Source of the DNA: Sclerodactyla briareus
Taxonomy: Eukaryota; Echinodermata; Holothuroidea; Dendrochirotida; Sclerodactylidae
Direction: 5' to 3'
Length of the DNA stretch: 64,000 nt
NCBI GenBank assembly: GCA_026419785.1
Contig: JAODTK010001532.1
Location: 186,001-250,000, forward strand
In this document: positions 25,811-36,050 of the stretch, piece by piece
Numbering within the stretch: the first letter of the stretch is position 1
How the letters are laid out: each line of letters starts with the position of its first letter
Notes under the pieces: generated by a model
What the model saw: only the letters and a program-made list of their open reading frames with translations
Database searches by the model: none
What the model was told of the DNA's origin: nothing
Position numbers and translations under genes: made by a program

Positions 25811-26560
25811 TTGTGAAAAACTGATAATTGGACCAACTTTAGCTCGTTGACACGATAACTCGACTCCACCTGAATGGATGTAGCTCATAATGAGTGCCAT
25901 GCTTCATATTGTTTTGAGGTCAGGTCAAAGGTTAATCTGAGGTCAAGAGAGGTCGAGTCTTCGAATCTTGTGTACACGATCAGGTCCAGAATGGCTGGTC
26001 AGATCAGATCGAGATTCAGTGTACAGCTCTCTTAGTGGAGTACAGAACCCTATCGTTTTTGGTGTGGGCCGAGGGTCAGTTCCGGGGGAAAAATGAACAA
26101 TTGTGAAAACTGATAATTGGACCAACTTTAGCTCGTTGACACGATAACTCGACTCCACCTGGTGGTGTAGCTCATAATGATGTGGCATGCTTCATTTGTT
26201 TTGAGTCAGCAACAAAAAACACATCAACGGTTATCTGCGGTCCAGAGAGTCGACGTCTTCGAATCTTGTGTACACGATAGTCAGAAATGGCTGGTCCGAG
26301 CAGATCGAGATTCAGTGTACAGCTCTCTTTAGTGGGAGTACAGAACCCTATCGTTTTTGGTGTGGGCCGAGGGTCAGTTCCGGGGGAAAAAGGAACAATT
26401 GTGAAAACTGATAATTTGGCCAATTTTTGCTCGTGAAAATGATAACTCGACTCCACCTGGATGAATGAAGCTCATACTTGATATATGTTCCCTCCGCCAT
26501 AAATGATGCATGATCGCCTATTGTTTTGGCTTCAACGTCGAAGGTCATCTGAGATCAAGA
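25811..26560. repeat. Tandem repeat, unit about 290-298 bases, 2.5 copies
   Basis: Units start at 25811, 26101 and 26399 with 'TGTGAAAAcTGATAATT(T)GG'. Shared words are 'CACGATAACTCGACTCCACC' and 'ATCGTTTTTGGTGTGGGCCG'. Each unit carries AGGTCA-like half-sites, for example 'AGGTCAAAGGTTA' near 25925. A diverged relative lies at 31470-31840. Minus-strand open frames across it are products of the repeat. Confidence 0.85.
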
Positions 26561-26963
26561 GAGGTAAGAGCCAAGAGTAAGAGACAATCTTGTTAACACG
26601 ATACGTACAGAATTCTGGTTTCATCGAGCTGGTGTATAACATCCATTATCCCATTCGTCATATGTATATGATCAGAGCTAGGTCATTAGAAATGAGTCAA
26701 GGAATCACTAAGCCGTTTGGCTTCTGGTTACAATTCCAAGGACCGTAAATGCGATTGCAAATCAGACTCGTTTCCCTAGATATTTGGAAGGCGGACGCGC
26801 CCCCTCACTGAAATGCGGTGGCCTGCTCGGGAGTCAGTATCATGTGGTCTTGGCAATAGACCATATTGAATAACATGATTGTGATTTATTTTAATAATCT
26901 TTCTTTTTTAATGAGATCGTCGGGTCATTCAGAACGTTCTACCTAGTTGTTTTCGTGACTTAC

Positions 26964-27090
26964 TCTTCGAATGGTGAAATGACGAACTTCAACGTCAGCG
27001 GATTGGGTCGATTCAGTCCATGTCACTTCTACTTGATCAAATTTGACTGAATCCCGTTAAGGCCGCCGGCCAGTACATGTAGCAGCGTTC
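26964..27090 (-). CDS. Receptor-type PTP exon: YWP to FTIRR segment (frameshifted)
   Basis: The acceptor TTGCCATCGCAG opens ERCYMYWP, the conserved 'KCxxYWP' segment of PTPs. After one frame change the sequence is DSVKFDQVEVTWTES...VRHFTIRR, the strand region before the WPD loop, ending at a consensus donor (CGAAGA|GTAAGT). It is 127 bases long, whereas a phase 0 to phase 0 exon needs 126 or 129. The shift lies in the G/C run around 'GGCGGCCTTAACGG'. The preceding exon (27478-27578) ends in phase 0, so the join is consistent. The domain role is structural: it forms the core beta-sheet of the phosphatase. Confidence 0.8.
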
Positions 27091-27131
27091 CTGCGATGGC
27101 AAATGCAGATGAATATGTGAAGCTTATCAGC

Positions 27132-27296
27132 GAATCAGTACTCAAATGTAATGAATGGATGGAAATTATCAACCTAATCTGACCCTAACAGCTACAACAT
27201 CTCTGATAGCTATCATGTGTGAAATGTTTCATTAGTTGACTAAATATCGTTGTTACTTAACGCATGTACGGGGATTCGCAGTGGAGTAGGCCATAA
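27132..27296. repeat. Intronic repeat, copy 1 (partner at 28721-28870)
   Basis: Shared words include 'CAAATGTAAyGAATGGATGG', 'TCTGATAGCTATCAT' and 'CGCATGTACGGGGATTCGCA'. This copy lies about 40 bases upstream (minus sense) of the acceptor of the exon at 26964-27090. Confidence 0.85.
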
Positions 27297-27477
27297 GGAA
27301 GTCAGGGAATGGGTATATATCAGGCTTATGATCCAAGTACACCTAGATCAACATTATCGCGGCGGTACGGTGAAATCCCTACGTAGCTAATATTCGGAAC
27401 GACGAGATAAAATCGTTCAATAAAACCATGAACAGTTCCAGATTCAGGAGCTACGTTCACAATTTAGGAAAAATGAC

Positions 27478-27578
27478 CTTGCCACCCATTCCGGACAAGT
27501 TGGTAACCATTGCAATTGTGTGAACCTTCTTCTCCCAAATCATTCGCCATAAGTCATTAACTGAGGCTCTGTTAGGGG
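27478..27578 (-). CDS. Receptor-type PTP exon: NDLWRMIW segment (intact)
   Basis: A textbook acceptor (CTTCTTCTCTTCTTGCAG) opens a 101-base exon in phase 1, reading APNRASVNDLWRMIWEKK and then VHTIAMVTNLSGMGGK. It ends in phase 0 at AAG|GTCATT, a weak donor. This is the conserved PTP stretch '(A/G)PxxxTVxDFWRMIWE...IVMVTNL', which packs under the active site. Unlike its neighbours it has no indel. It joins in phase with the exon at 26964-27090, and the codon split at its start needs one base from upstream, giving x|CC. This is the firmest single piece of evidence for the phosphatase gene. Confidence 0.9.
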
Positions 27579-28369
27579 CTGCAAGAAGAGAAGAAGATAC
27601 CTCCTAGTCTATACCTGCGAATTCTTGAATAATAACTCAACAAATGTAATGAGTGGCATCACGTGTCGCACCATGTCTTATCCCTACGAGCCATCCCTGA
27701 CTACTAGTATATGTTTTCTATCGACTAACGCTAATGAAAGGGAATTGCTATGGACCTGTAATGGCCATACTTGGGTTGATCGTAGCTTATGAACCTAGGA
27801 ACAATAATTGTGAGTGTGTATTTGCGGCATGTGCATTTTTCACTCTTACCTTGACTGGCAATGTATCTTTGCTGGCCATGATGGTCCTGAGAAAAAGAAC
27901 AGTCCAAACATTTGAATGTCTGGACAAGGCAAACACGACGTCTCCACTGAATTCCTACTGGCCAAATTAACGCCCATCAATGAGCCCCAGCCGTATTAAT
28001 TGTGGATAAGCACCGTCGGTAGTTCTCCTCATCTCTCGTAAGGCAGATATGCTCAATGATATTGGGGCTTGAGTGGTAGGAATCCCGACCTCTTCCTGGG
28101 ACCGTTTCACGTTCTCAATCAAAGCGATCACTGAACCCTATGATCAGACCAAATTCTCGGAACCTGGCTGAGCGAAGATTCTGCCAAAAATGAATGCTGC
28201 TCAACAGCCGACCGACGCGACTTGCGAATATTCCGGAACAAACCCCGAGACCCACGAGTCCCACTACCTTCAGCTGAACCATGGAGTTGAAGACCATGAC
28301 CTCAACCATGGCAATTGCAAATTCAGCCTCCTAGGAGAAACGCCACCCAGTGAATGCTGGAACTCAAAC

Positions 28370-28416
28370 TCGGAGTGTTTGTTCCCAAAGCGTCACTATA
28401 GCCTACCCCTCCACCA
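28370..28416 (-). CDS. Weak candidate PTP exon between the NASFL and APN exons
   Basis: A short stretch follows the acceptor CAGTTATATTCAG. Joined to the TG left by the exon at 28590-28665 it stays in frame: GGGVGYSDALGTNTP, then a possible phase-1 donor (CCGA|GTTTGA). A PTP needs 'GYxxPxAFIATQ' here in exactly these phases. The phases and length (47 bases) fit, but the residue match is poor and three residues too long. It could be chance. Confidence 0.25.
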
Positions 28417-28589
28417 CTGAATATAACTGAAGTCAAATTCGATTTTACACTATTAGAGAGACCATATAGACTAGTACCTGTTAGCATATTAATGCTGTGG
28501 AAAAATGAGACTGGCATTATGTTTAAAAAATTATACTGAATCATCTGATAAGGTCGAATGCGGAGTAATTGACTGAAAAATATGCTCAC

Positions 28590-28665
28590 CAAAGGAATGA
28601 CGCATTGTAGTAATCAGAGTGGATGTCACCATTCATTCTCTTCAGAACAACACGGCTGTGGTCAT
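28590..28665 (-). CDS. Receptor-type PTP exon: DHSRVVL...YYNASF segment
   Basis: The acceptor CGACCTGTTCAG and donor CTTTG|GTGAGC bound 76 bases. Supplying one T upstream completes a Tyr codon and gives the family motif YDHSRVVL. It continues LKRMNGDIHSDYYNASFL, the usual 'DYINASFI' near the phosphotyrosine-binding loop. The exon runs phase 1 to phase 2 and has no indel or stop. It lies upstream of the NDLWRMIW exon, as expected for a minus-strand gene. The upstream exon ending in NRYxNVLP was not found. Confidence 0.85.
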
Positions 28666-28720
28666 CTGAACAGGTCGTTTAATAAATGAAACAATTGAAA
28701 TAGCTTATGAAGAGTTAAGT

Positions 28721-28870
28721 GAATCAGTATTCAAATGTAACGAATGGATGGAAATTATAACAACCAAATCTGACCCTAACAACTACAACTGCTCTGATAG
28801 CTATCATCAGTTTACTGAATTTCGTTGTTACCTAACGCATGTACGGGGATTCGCAGTGAAGTAGGCCATA
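28721..28870. repeat. Intronic repeat, copy 2 (partner at 27132-27296)
   Basis: Close copy of 27132-27296, lacking about 15 internal bases. It lies about 55 bases upstream (minus sense) of the acceptor of the exon at 28590-28665, the same relative position as copy 1 to its exon. Confidence 0.85.
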
Positions 28871-30344
28871 CAAGGCAAATCACCTATTGGTTAAAGCGTC
28901 ATTCTGCACATTTGAGTGAAAGTCAAACTCCTGTTTCAACAGGCTAATCGCAAAACGATCTCGATGTTCCAAACCAAGCAAATCAGCGGATATAGAAAAA
29001 ATAAATCCTCCCGCGCGTCCTCAAAACGATCCCCCGCCGAGTTCCAAAACGCGCGATTCAGCGGAAAAAAGTTTCCGCCTCAAAGCTGGGAGTTATCGGT
29101 TAGACGAAAATTCTCTGGCGGCGACGGCGGTCTGGTGAAAACAAAACCATAATATTCCTATGGGGGAAAATAGTTAATAAACGAGCTCCATTTGATAATT
29201 CGAATGGTGTATACCAACTAACAAGTGACGGCCATGGCTGTTGCTAGTACGTTCTCGTATACATATCTCTAGTCGCGTTTGTAACTGCTGAATGTCGAAG
29301 GACCGATACGTTTAATCTTTATATTGGGTGTTGATTCTAGGAGCAGCATTTTGTGCCCAGTATATGCCCATCTAGCTGAACCCCATTTTCAATTGAGGAA
29401 CATCGGATGAGAAATTGACCATGCGTTTGCATTGGTTACTTACACGGGTACACGTCTTTAAATCTATTCTTGTTTTTCTGCGCAGGATTTTGCGCGACCT
29501 CCCACGGATGTTGCTGAGTTTTTCCTTTCAAGATCTATCGAAGAATAAATCAATACAATATGTTGTATAAGTCCACTCTATAGATCAAGCGCAATGGCAA
29601 GAGTAGTATGTTAATACAGTTATAAATAAGGATTCTCAAACCTGGAAACCGTGTTCAACACCTGCGCTCTGTATGTTTAAATGGTCACAGTTCGTATGTT
29701 TGCACTTAATATATGAAGTCGAAGCAGCATGTATCGATAACAGTATGTTCCCCTCTGAAGCAATAGTGCACATGGGCGATGACTACTCTTGGGTAATTTC
29801 GAAACTTAAGCTTTCCTTACCAGGAAATCCTGTTCAAGCTGGTGGGAATTTCGACGGACAATAGTCAGTGAACTCTGACACTTTAACAGGGTTTGTTTCC
29901 TGATCCCCAGTGTTACCGCAAGTCTCTTCCTGGTCGGGGCAGTAACAAAAGTGTTGTATTCGCTGAATTAACTCGTATACAGTCAGTAGTAAATTTGCAG
30001 TATACTTTGACTGTTCTCATCGATAGGACCCGTTGATTAGCTGTATATGACAACACGGATAAGGCAATAGTTCAATGATGTACACGACAACACTGATATA
30101 TTTATTAAGTCAAATCATGAGGAAAATCCTTAACGCCTTAAGGGGGTCGTTGTATATATGAATAATTATGAAAACATTGGCAGGGTTGTTGTAGATCCGG
30201 TGCCACCCTAAACTACAGATCGAACAGTCAACTCTATAACATTAAATAGTGTGGTTGGTATGGTTGTTTGGGCTTCATGAAGATAGGATGTCGGTAGTGA
30301 GGCTCTGGTGGTTATTCTGTTTCGCATGGGAAAAGTGTACTTAC
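28871..30344. other. Putative intron, no clear feature
   Basis: A small G/C- and CG-rich patch (28990-29130) has a short open frame but no recognisable product. I searched this stretch on the minus strand for the PTP 'NRYxNVLP' exon and did not find it. Confidence 0.4.
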
Positions 30345-30399
30345 GCGATTTTCCTTCCGCCGTTCACAGCATGTCAGCAGCGGATCAGCCTCCCGTTTT
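30345..30399 (-). CDS. Weak candidate exon at the N-terminal edge of the PTP domain
   Basis: The acceptor GCCTCATACTTCAG opens KREADPLLTCCERRKENR, which ends at a consensus donor (AATCGC|GTAAGT). Receptor PTPs have an acidic/basic segment ending 'PENRxKNRY' just before the DHSRV exon, and this piece lies upstream of it on the right strand. Only the ENR end and the splice sites support the call. Confidence 0.3.
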
Positions 30400-30580
30400 C
30401 TGAAGTATGAGGCAGTATGATACAACTCCATTATTATTCAGAATATGCGTATGTTGTTAATGCAAATTACCTAACTACACGAATAGAACTTTCAAAACAT
30501 ATCGTCTGCGTGGAGCGATTATTATGAGAGTCGGTACTGATGATAGTGTACTTACAATTGAACGGCGTACACACGAACTA

Positions 30581-30895
30581 GGACCGAGTGGCTGGCACAA
30601 TTGATAGAGCGATGGCCTTTCGCTCGAGCGATCGGGTTTCGAATCCCGGTCGGGTCCTACCAAAGACTTAAAAATTGGTACCTGTTGCCTTCTCTCTGGG
30701 CGCTCCGCACAACTAAGCAGGACAGAAAACTGCTGGCTCAGCCAGCACTGGCCCCGTTGTTTGACATTAACAGCAGGTGGGCCCGGGCCGTGGTATTTGG
30801 TTCATTAGGCCACCACAGTTATGTGCTGTTCACAGCTCTAAACTTTCGTTCCCATTTCCCGAAGATATTTTTAACTCCACCTCAGCCAAACTAGA
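30581..30895 (+). mobile_element. tRNA-derived SINE
   Basis: The head (30581-30657) has a near-complete tRNA outline. GGACCGA pairs with TCGGGTCC if one C is restored. There is an A box (TGGCACAATTGATAG) and a B box (GGTTTCGAATCC, one extra T). The tail starts 'AAAGACTTAAAAATTGGTACC' and runs to an A-rich end near 30895. This is the polymerase III promoter head plus body typical of invertebrate tRNA SINEs. Confidence 0.75.
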
Positions 30896-33110
30896 AAAAA
30901 ACTAGAGAAAAGCATGACAGCACCGATAAGAATTAGCAATGTATTTCTGCGCTGATGAATTATTCGATATTCTTCTTGATTCTTGCTTTATCTGTAAGTA
31001 CACATTGAGGAATCTTCGCCTTGGAAGTGTGAAAGTGATGTGATTACCAATCTGAATTGGATCTTCATGACAACACATCAACACAGTACTCATCATGCGG
31101 GATTTCCCTGGCGTGGCGCCAGTGCCCAGGGGTGTCGCCAGGATTGTTGATATCTGGTAGACTTTGAAACCTTGTCTGAAGGAGCAGCACAAGTAAGCAA
31201 CAAAATAATAACCCATGCTCATAGAAAGAACGCCCCTACTGATTGCTCTACTACGGACATTGGGCTCTGCAAGGTGATGGGGTGATGGGGAGGTGTGAAA
31301 ATGGGCAGAGGAGCAAATATGATAGAGGCACAGGTCTAATAAGGATGATATACTACACATAATCATTCAGAAGAATATGGTATTTAGTTGCCCTGTGATG
31401 TCACTGAAATTACACTGGTATAAGTATTTGTATACAAGTATGTATGCCTATGTTCTTAGTTCATACTCCATGAAGTCCATGGTGGTTGCCCATGGAGTAT
31501 AGGAATCCTATTTTTTTGAAGGCTGTTTTAGGGGGATTTGAGGTCAACAGAGTTCAAACACTTAAAATTTCGTAGACACAATAACCAGTGAACGCAAGTG
31601 TGTAGGAGAACCCCATTGATTTGGCATTGTTCGAAGGCCATTTGAAGTCAACATAGGTCAAACATCAGTAATCTTGTAAACATGGTAAACAATTGGTGGA
31701 TGAAAGTGTCCATCAAGTTTATGCTTTGTTTCCAGGCTGTCCCTATGGGGTACACTAATCCTATTGTTTTGGCAATCGTGGGGTCAACAAAGGTCAATAG
31801 TGAAATCATCAAAATACCGTTTATCGAATGATGCTATCTCAGAGTTATTAGGTGAATAACGGGCAAACACTACATTCTTTAACATCTAATAATGAATTTT
31901 GAGATATCATGAAAAGTAAATTTATCCTTGTCATCTCCCCTCCTCTATCAACCTTTCAACCTACACGGATGTATAACACTCAAATAATGGATATCACTCT
32001 GCTCCAACTATTTTCCTACAGATGACCATAGAGTGGCCTTTCTAGTGTAATAAAATGAACATGTCATGGAGATGTATATAGATCAACCTAAGGATATGCG
32101 ACCAATCGAGAGGAAGTTCCTCTTTAGAATTAGGTTGCCATATGCTATTTCACTGAATACATGATGATAATTCGTTCTCTTTGATCTCATACAAATGACG
32201 TGCCCAAATCATTTCTTGCTGAATTGCTAACCGACACATGCCTACTATGACTCTAAGAGCAAAGTGCGAAGGCTCCTCGTGGGGTTCCAGGCTCTCTCAA
32301 GATGTTTTCTGTTGACTGTTTGATACCCTCTCTCAAATTCCAGCCTTGATCGCGCCCCTTGAATGCGCTGACATATTATGGTTCTACCGCCTTGTGGTAT
32401 GGGGTATACCTCTCTATTATACCAAATTCCTATCTCGCGATAACCTGATCATCACCCCTTCTGTGGCTGGGGATTTAGAATATGCCACGTATCCCCCGCC
32501 TGGTGTGGAGTCGGCTGAAGGGTGAGGGGTATTTAAATCGGAAGGTAATACATAACATGATTTTGCGTCGTAAACATCAACCTTACCTATCTATTGATCC
32601 AGTACAAACCTCTACTCACCAATCGCCATAGGTAGGGCCCTCTAATTTTTTCCAGCGGGAGCCATTCTTCTTGAGAAATTAATTGAATTCGCTGACAATA
32701 GTTTTTGACCTATACGAAGATGACAACAAGAACCATGCAGACGAGTAATGTATTCATAATTTCCCTTCTCGAAGTCCTGACAAACGGTAAATGGGACAGG
32801 AGTACTGGAATATGATATTTAATATGCCCACTTTTGAAGCTCTGTTCGTGTGTGGGTGATCCTATCTTCCTCAAATGGCAGATATTGCACAATTTGCGCT
32901 AATCGTTCATGGAAATAATTCGCGGCCTTGATGGGTGGTGCGGACTGACCGATCTCCGAATCAAACCCCCCATTTCACCACCAGCATCAAATAATCGATT
33001 CCGGATGGGAACAGCTTAACCTTGTATCATTTATACATGCTCATAACAAAGTTATAGGCACAGCTGACAGGGTATATAGACATGCGTGTCAACTGTACCT
33101 TATATATCTT
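30896..33110. other. No supported gene
   Basis: A 154-residue minus-strand open frame (30902-31366) has no recognisable domain. A 14-residue hydrophobic end (TLLVCMVLVVIFV, about 32712) on the minus strand is too short to call the receptor's membrane segment. Confidence 0.4.
31470..31840. repeat. Diverged tandem units with AGGTCA-like words
   Basis: About three units of roughly 120-150 bases share '(C)CTATTGTTTTGG', 'GGTCAACArAGkTCAA' and 'TTGTAAACAyGrTAA'. They appear related to the 290-base tandem repeat at 25811-26560. Confidence 0.55.
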
Positions 33111-33114
33111 GAAC

Positions 33115-33248
33115 CCTGCTAATCTAGCAGGTTTCAGATCGACCAGGCGGGAGACAAATGTTTGTCACCTTACCTGGGGTAGAGCCTCCGCAGTTAATTA
33201 AAAACTGCGGCATGCCATAGAGGACGGAGGCGGGATGCCTGATCAGGC
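33115..33248. other. Cluster of five hairpins / palindromes
   Basis: Within 134 bases there are: CCTGCTA-ATC-TAGCAGG (33115-33131); GACAAA-TG-TTTGTC (33153-33166), enclosed by CCAGG/CCTGG (33143 and 33173); CCGCAGTT-7 bases-AACTGCGG (33188-33210), partly competing with GCCTCCG/CGGAGGC (33184 and 33225); and the perfect palindrome GCCTGATCAGGC (33237-33248). No protein frame explains it. It may be a structured RNA or a small foldback element. Confidence 0.65.
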
Positions 33249-34850
33249 TGGAAATTTACTGGTTCTACATCAACGGCGGCAAAAAATATCATCTATACGA
33301 ACCGGTACAGAGCAGGTAATTTTAACCAATACTGCATGGGATGCCACATCATCGCATAAGAGATTAATTATGTGATATCTTTAAAACCATACCAACTTCC
33401 ATAGTCATGAGCTACCAAATGGTAAATTTTACATTTACATGACGTATAACCAGTTTCCGTTCTAAATAGGCCCTCCGCCTCGAAACTACGATTTTCTAAT
33501 ATCATACCAGACCATGCCTTCGACGACTATGGACGGAATCAGACATGTCAGTAATAAGCCTCAAAACGGAGAATGAGAGGAATATGAGGAGTGAAACGGA
33601 GCATGAGAAAAACTCCGGCCCACCTGATGTAAACAGTGCTACATTAGCAAAGTCATCAGACTCCAACCGGGAATAGAAACTCTTGCAAGGGTATTTTATC
33701 CTGCGAACAAAAAAAGTGATTATATCCTAGCAATCGACCGCTATAATATCCCTGCCCACCTAAAAAAAAAAGGAGGGACATTTCGTCTGTAGGAACTGCG
33801 AAAAAGCGACGGCTGCATTTGGATTAGTCAGAGGAACACCTTTCTCGGTGCAATTCGATATCGCCCCGGACTATCGCGATGATAGTTATAATGATAAAGT
33901 ATTCAGTTTTTGCATTACGTCATCTTTGTGTGTCACATCCCTAATTATCTAGCGTGTAAGGTTTCGTTTATGCAGAGGTGTTCTTCGATTTTAGGTCATC
34001 ATCCGAGGTAGTTTGTGAGTCGAAGGTTTTCGTAGGGTTCGTGAATACTCCGTTGGGTCCTGTCATCATCCGAGCGCGTGTCTTCGTTTAACGTCGCTCG
34101 CACCGGAACTCCCAATCATGTTTCCTTGCCTTTAACAGTTGGGTCCGAAAATTCCCAATGCGTTCCGTGCTGGCTATTCAGAAGTTGCTTACGTTATTAA
34201 TATATTCTAATTATATCCCCGCAAGACTTGTTAAGTGTTCGTAAATATTATGCTTTTGGGCCTATACCGCCGCTCTGCACCACCGCTGCCGCCGCCGCCT
34301 CCAGAAACTTGTAGGCGTTACTGCAATACTCACCGTTAAAAAATTTCGTTGATCGGAACCTGTACACAGGTCCCCCTAGTGGAATCCCGGATGAGTTTTT
34401 CGTAAGTGGGCATCACTGTCATGTCTGCTGCCCTCTATTTCGTGGTTTCACACTAATGTATGGGTGTTGACAAAGTTGGTTCCGAATAGCATGACGGGAT
34501 TTCAAGGTCACCAAGAGTCAATTTGTGTTTTTTTCCGCTGATTTCGGCCATCTTGCGTTTGAACAAAACTGGAGAGTTGTAAACCAGTGGGTCTGAAGAA
34601 AGAAAAAGAGAAACAACAGGTTGTGCATTTCACGTCATTGGGGTCAAATGGAGTCCTCTAAACGATGTCCACAAAGGTTGTTTCTGCGGGGATCTACACT
34701 TCGGCTGTTTTACCCGCCTGCACATGTCTAGTTTTCGATTGCAATGTACGGGTGTGGCTCAACGGACTGTGCCCACCTTGACGTTCGCCGTGAAGAGCCG
34801 CTAGTTACCTCCCAGTACTCGTGGTTATAAGTACCATCCTCTTATAGTTT
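33249..34850. other. No recognisable feature
   Basis: Anonymous sequence. I see no domain, repeat boundary or RNA gene. Confidence 0.4.
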
Positions 34851-36050
34851 TAGCGATTGCGCGAGTGCTTTTGGTTATTATTTCGTTTCCTTCAGTTCGT
34901 CGTCAAGGACGAAACGTCTTCTTCGCCTACCAGTTTTCCTTTATCCGTTGTTATCTTTTCTTGTGTTGCTGCTTCGCAGAGTCGATAGCCTTTATGAACG
35001 TCAGAAGTGGCATGTGTTTATAGTAGGGCTAGTTGGTTCTGCAGGCCTAGTTAGGCCTGGCCAAGGCTAGGGCGTTGCCTGTGAGGTCTGTGTTGCAAAC
35101 TGGGCCTACTCCATTCCAGCGTGTGGTTTCTGTATAGTTCTGGGCCTATGTGGTAGGCTATCATTCTTTTTTATATTAACATGTTAGGTCAGTAAACTTT
35201 TGTGGTGGTTTAAGGCTGTTTGGGGTGTGGCTTTGCTACAGCCATCTGACTGCCCCATAGCGGCGGTCCGCTCGTGACAGCAGAATAGTTAAGCTTGGCT
35301 TTTACGGGACTTGAGGTGGTAGTTCAGGGACAGGTTTTCGTTGTTTTTAGTCAGTGGGTATTAAGGTCATGGGTTAGGTGAGGGTTACATCTCTCCGGGA
35401 ACGTTAATGCCTTCGATTTTAAGTTTACTCTGATGCTGCCTGTTATCGAACTGTAGATGACCTTACTGTCGACCGTATAGGATAGTACCACCTGTATGGT
35501 GGTGTTGCCCCACCGGGGGCGTTAGATTAGGCCCACGTAAATGTTCGAACCTTGGGGCACTATCGGAAAGGTTGTAGGTTTTGACGAAGTTTAGGGAAAT
35601 GCCAAGGGTCAAAACAGGGGCAGAAGCGTGTCAAAAGTGATTCTTCTGACATTCCTTCAACGTTTTTTTTATATTGGGTCACAGATTCCATGAGGCTGGT
35701 AGTGGGGTGGTCGCAGAATGTCATGTGATTGTCCCAGTGTGGAAGAGGAGGCTGCTGAGGAGGCCCCGGGTCAGCCGGACCATGTTGGAGTGCGGCCAGG
35801 CTCGGATGTTATGATGCACTTCACGCAGGGCCAGTAGGAAAGCAAGCTAAGGCGAGGGTGCTAGTTCAGAGTCCACTTGGCTGAGTTTCCCCTCTTGTCG
35901 AGGGCATCAAATTGTTGAAGGGCTCACGAGGCACGCGAGTTCAAGTAACCGTGCACATTCCATAGAGCTTAGTTTAACACCACAACGGGCTAGACTATTC
36001 TCCAGAGGCCGTTTCTCTGTCAACATATCTCCCTCCAATCTCCACCGTTA
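34850..36050 (+). mobile_element. Possible 5' end of the L2/CR1-like LINE
   Basis: After a 'GTCGTCAAGGACGAAACGTC' leader-like stretch, a broken frame near 35700-35960 reads CDCPSVEEEAAEEAPGQPD and VGKQAKARVLVQSPLG. Its acidic and basic character would suit the first ORF of such an element. The link to the clearer LINE at 37600 is inferred from strand and spacing. Confidence 0.35.

Larger units (their letters stand above)
22543..26963 (-). other. Putative PTP intron(s); exon with the WPD loop not found
   Basis: Between the FTIRR exon (ends 26964) and the P-loop exon (starts 22542) a PTP needs an exon with the WPDHG loop, starting in phase 0 and ending after two bases of the Cys codon. I did not find a convincing one. 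The best weak candidate is near 23330-23410 on the minus strand, where 'ACATGGCCTACCATG' could be a damaged TWPDHG. Another minus-strand open piece (22857-22950: GIGDATDEFNQ...) has no assigned family. The rest is microsatellite, LINE, SINE and tandem repeat, annotated separately. Confidence 0.4.

Noticed and set aside
27960..28140. Minus-strand frame 'VIALIENVKRSQEEVG' as a PTP exon before the P-loop
   Set aside because: It resembles the helix before VHCSAG, but it lies upstream of exons that should precede it, and its end does not lead to the P-loop motif.
30902..31366. 154-residue minus-strand open frame
   Set aside because: No domain, no acceptor or donor in the expected places, and a composition like translated random sequence. 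Length alone is not enough in a window of this size.
32710..32760. Hydrophobic end (TLLVCMVLVVIFV) as the receptor membrane segment
   Set aside because: Only about 14 hydrophobic residues followed by a stop, and no positively charged stop-transfer sequence or donor.
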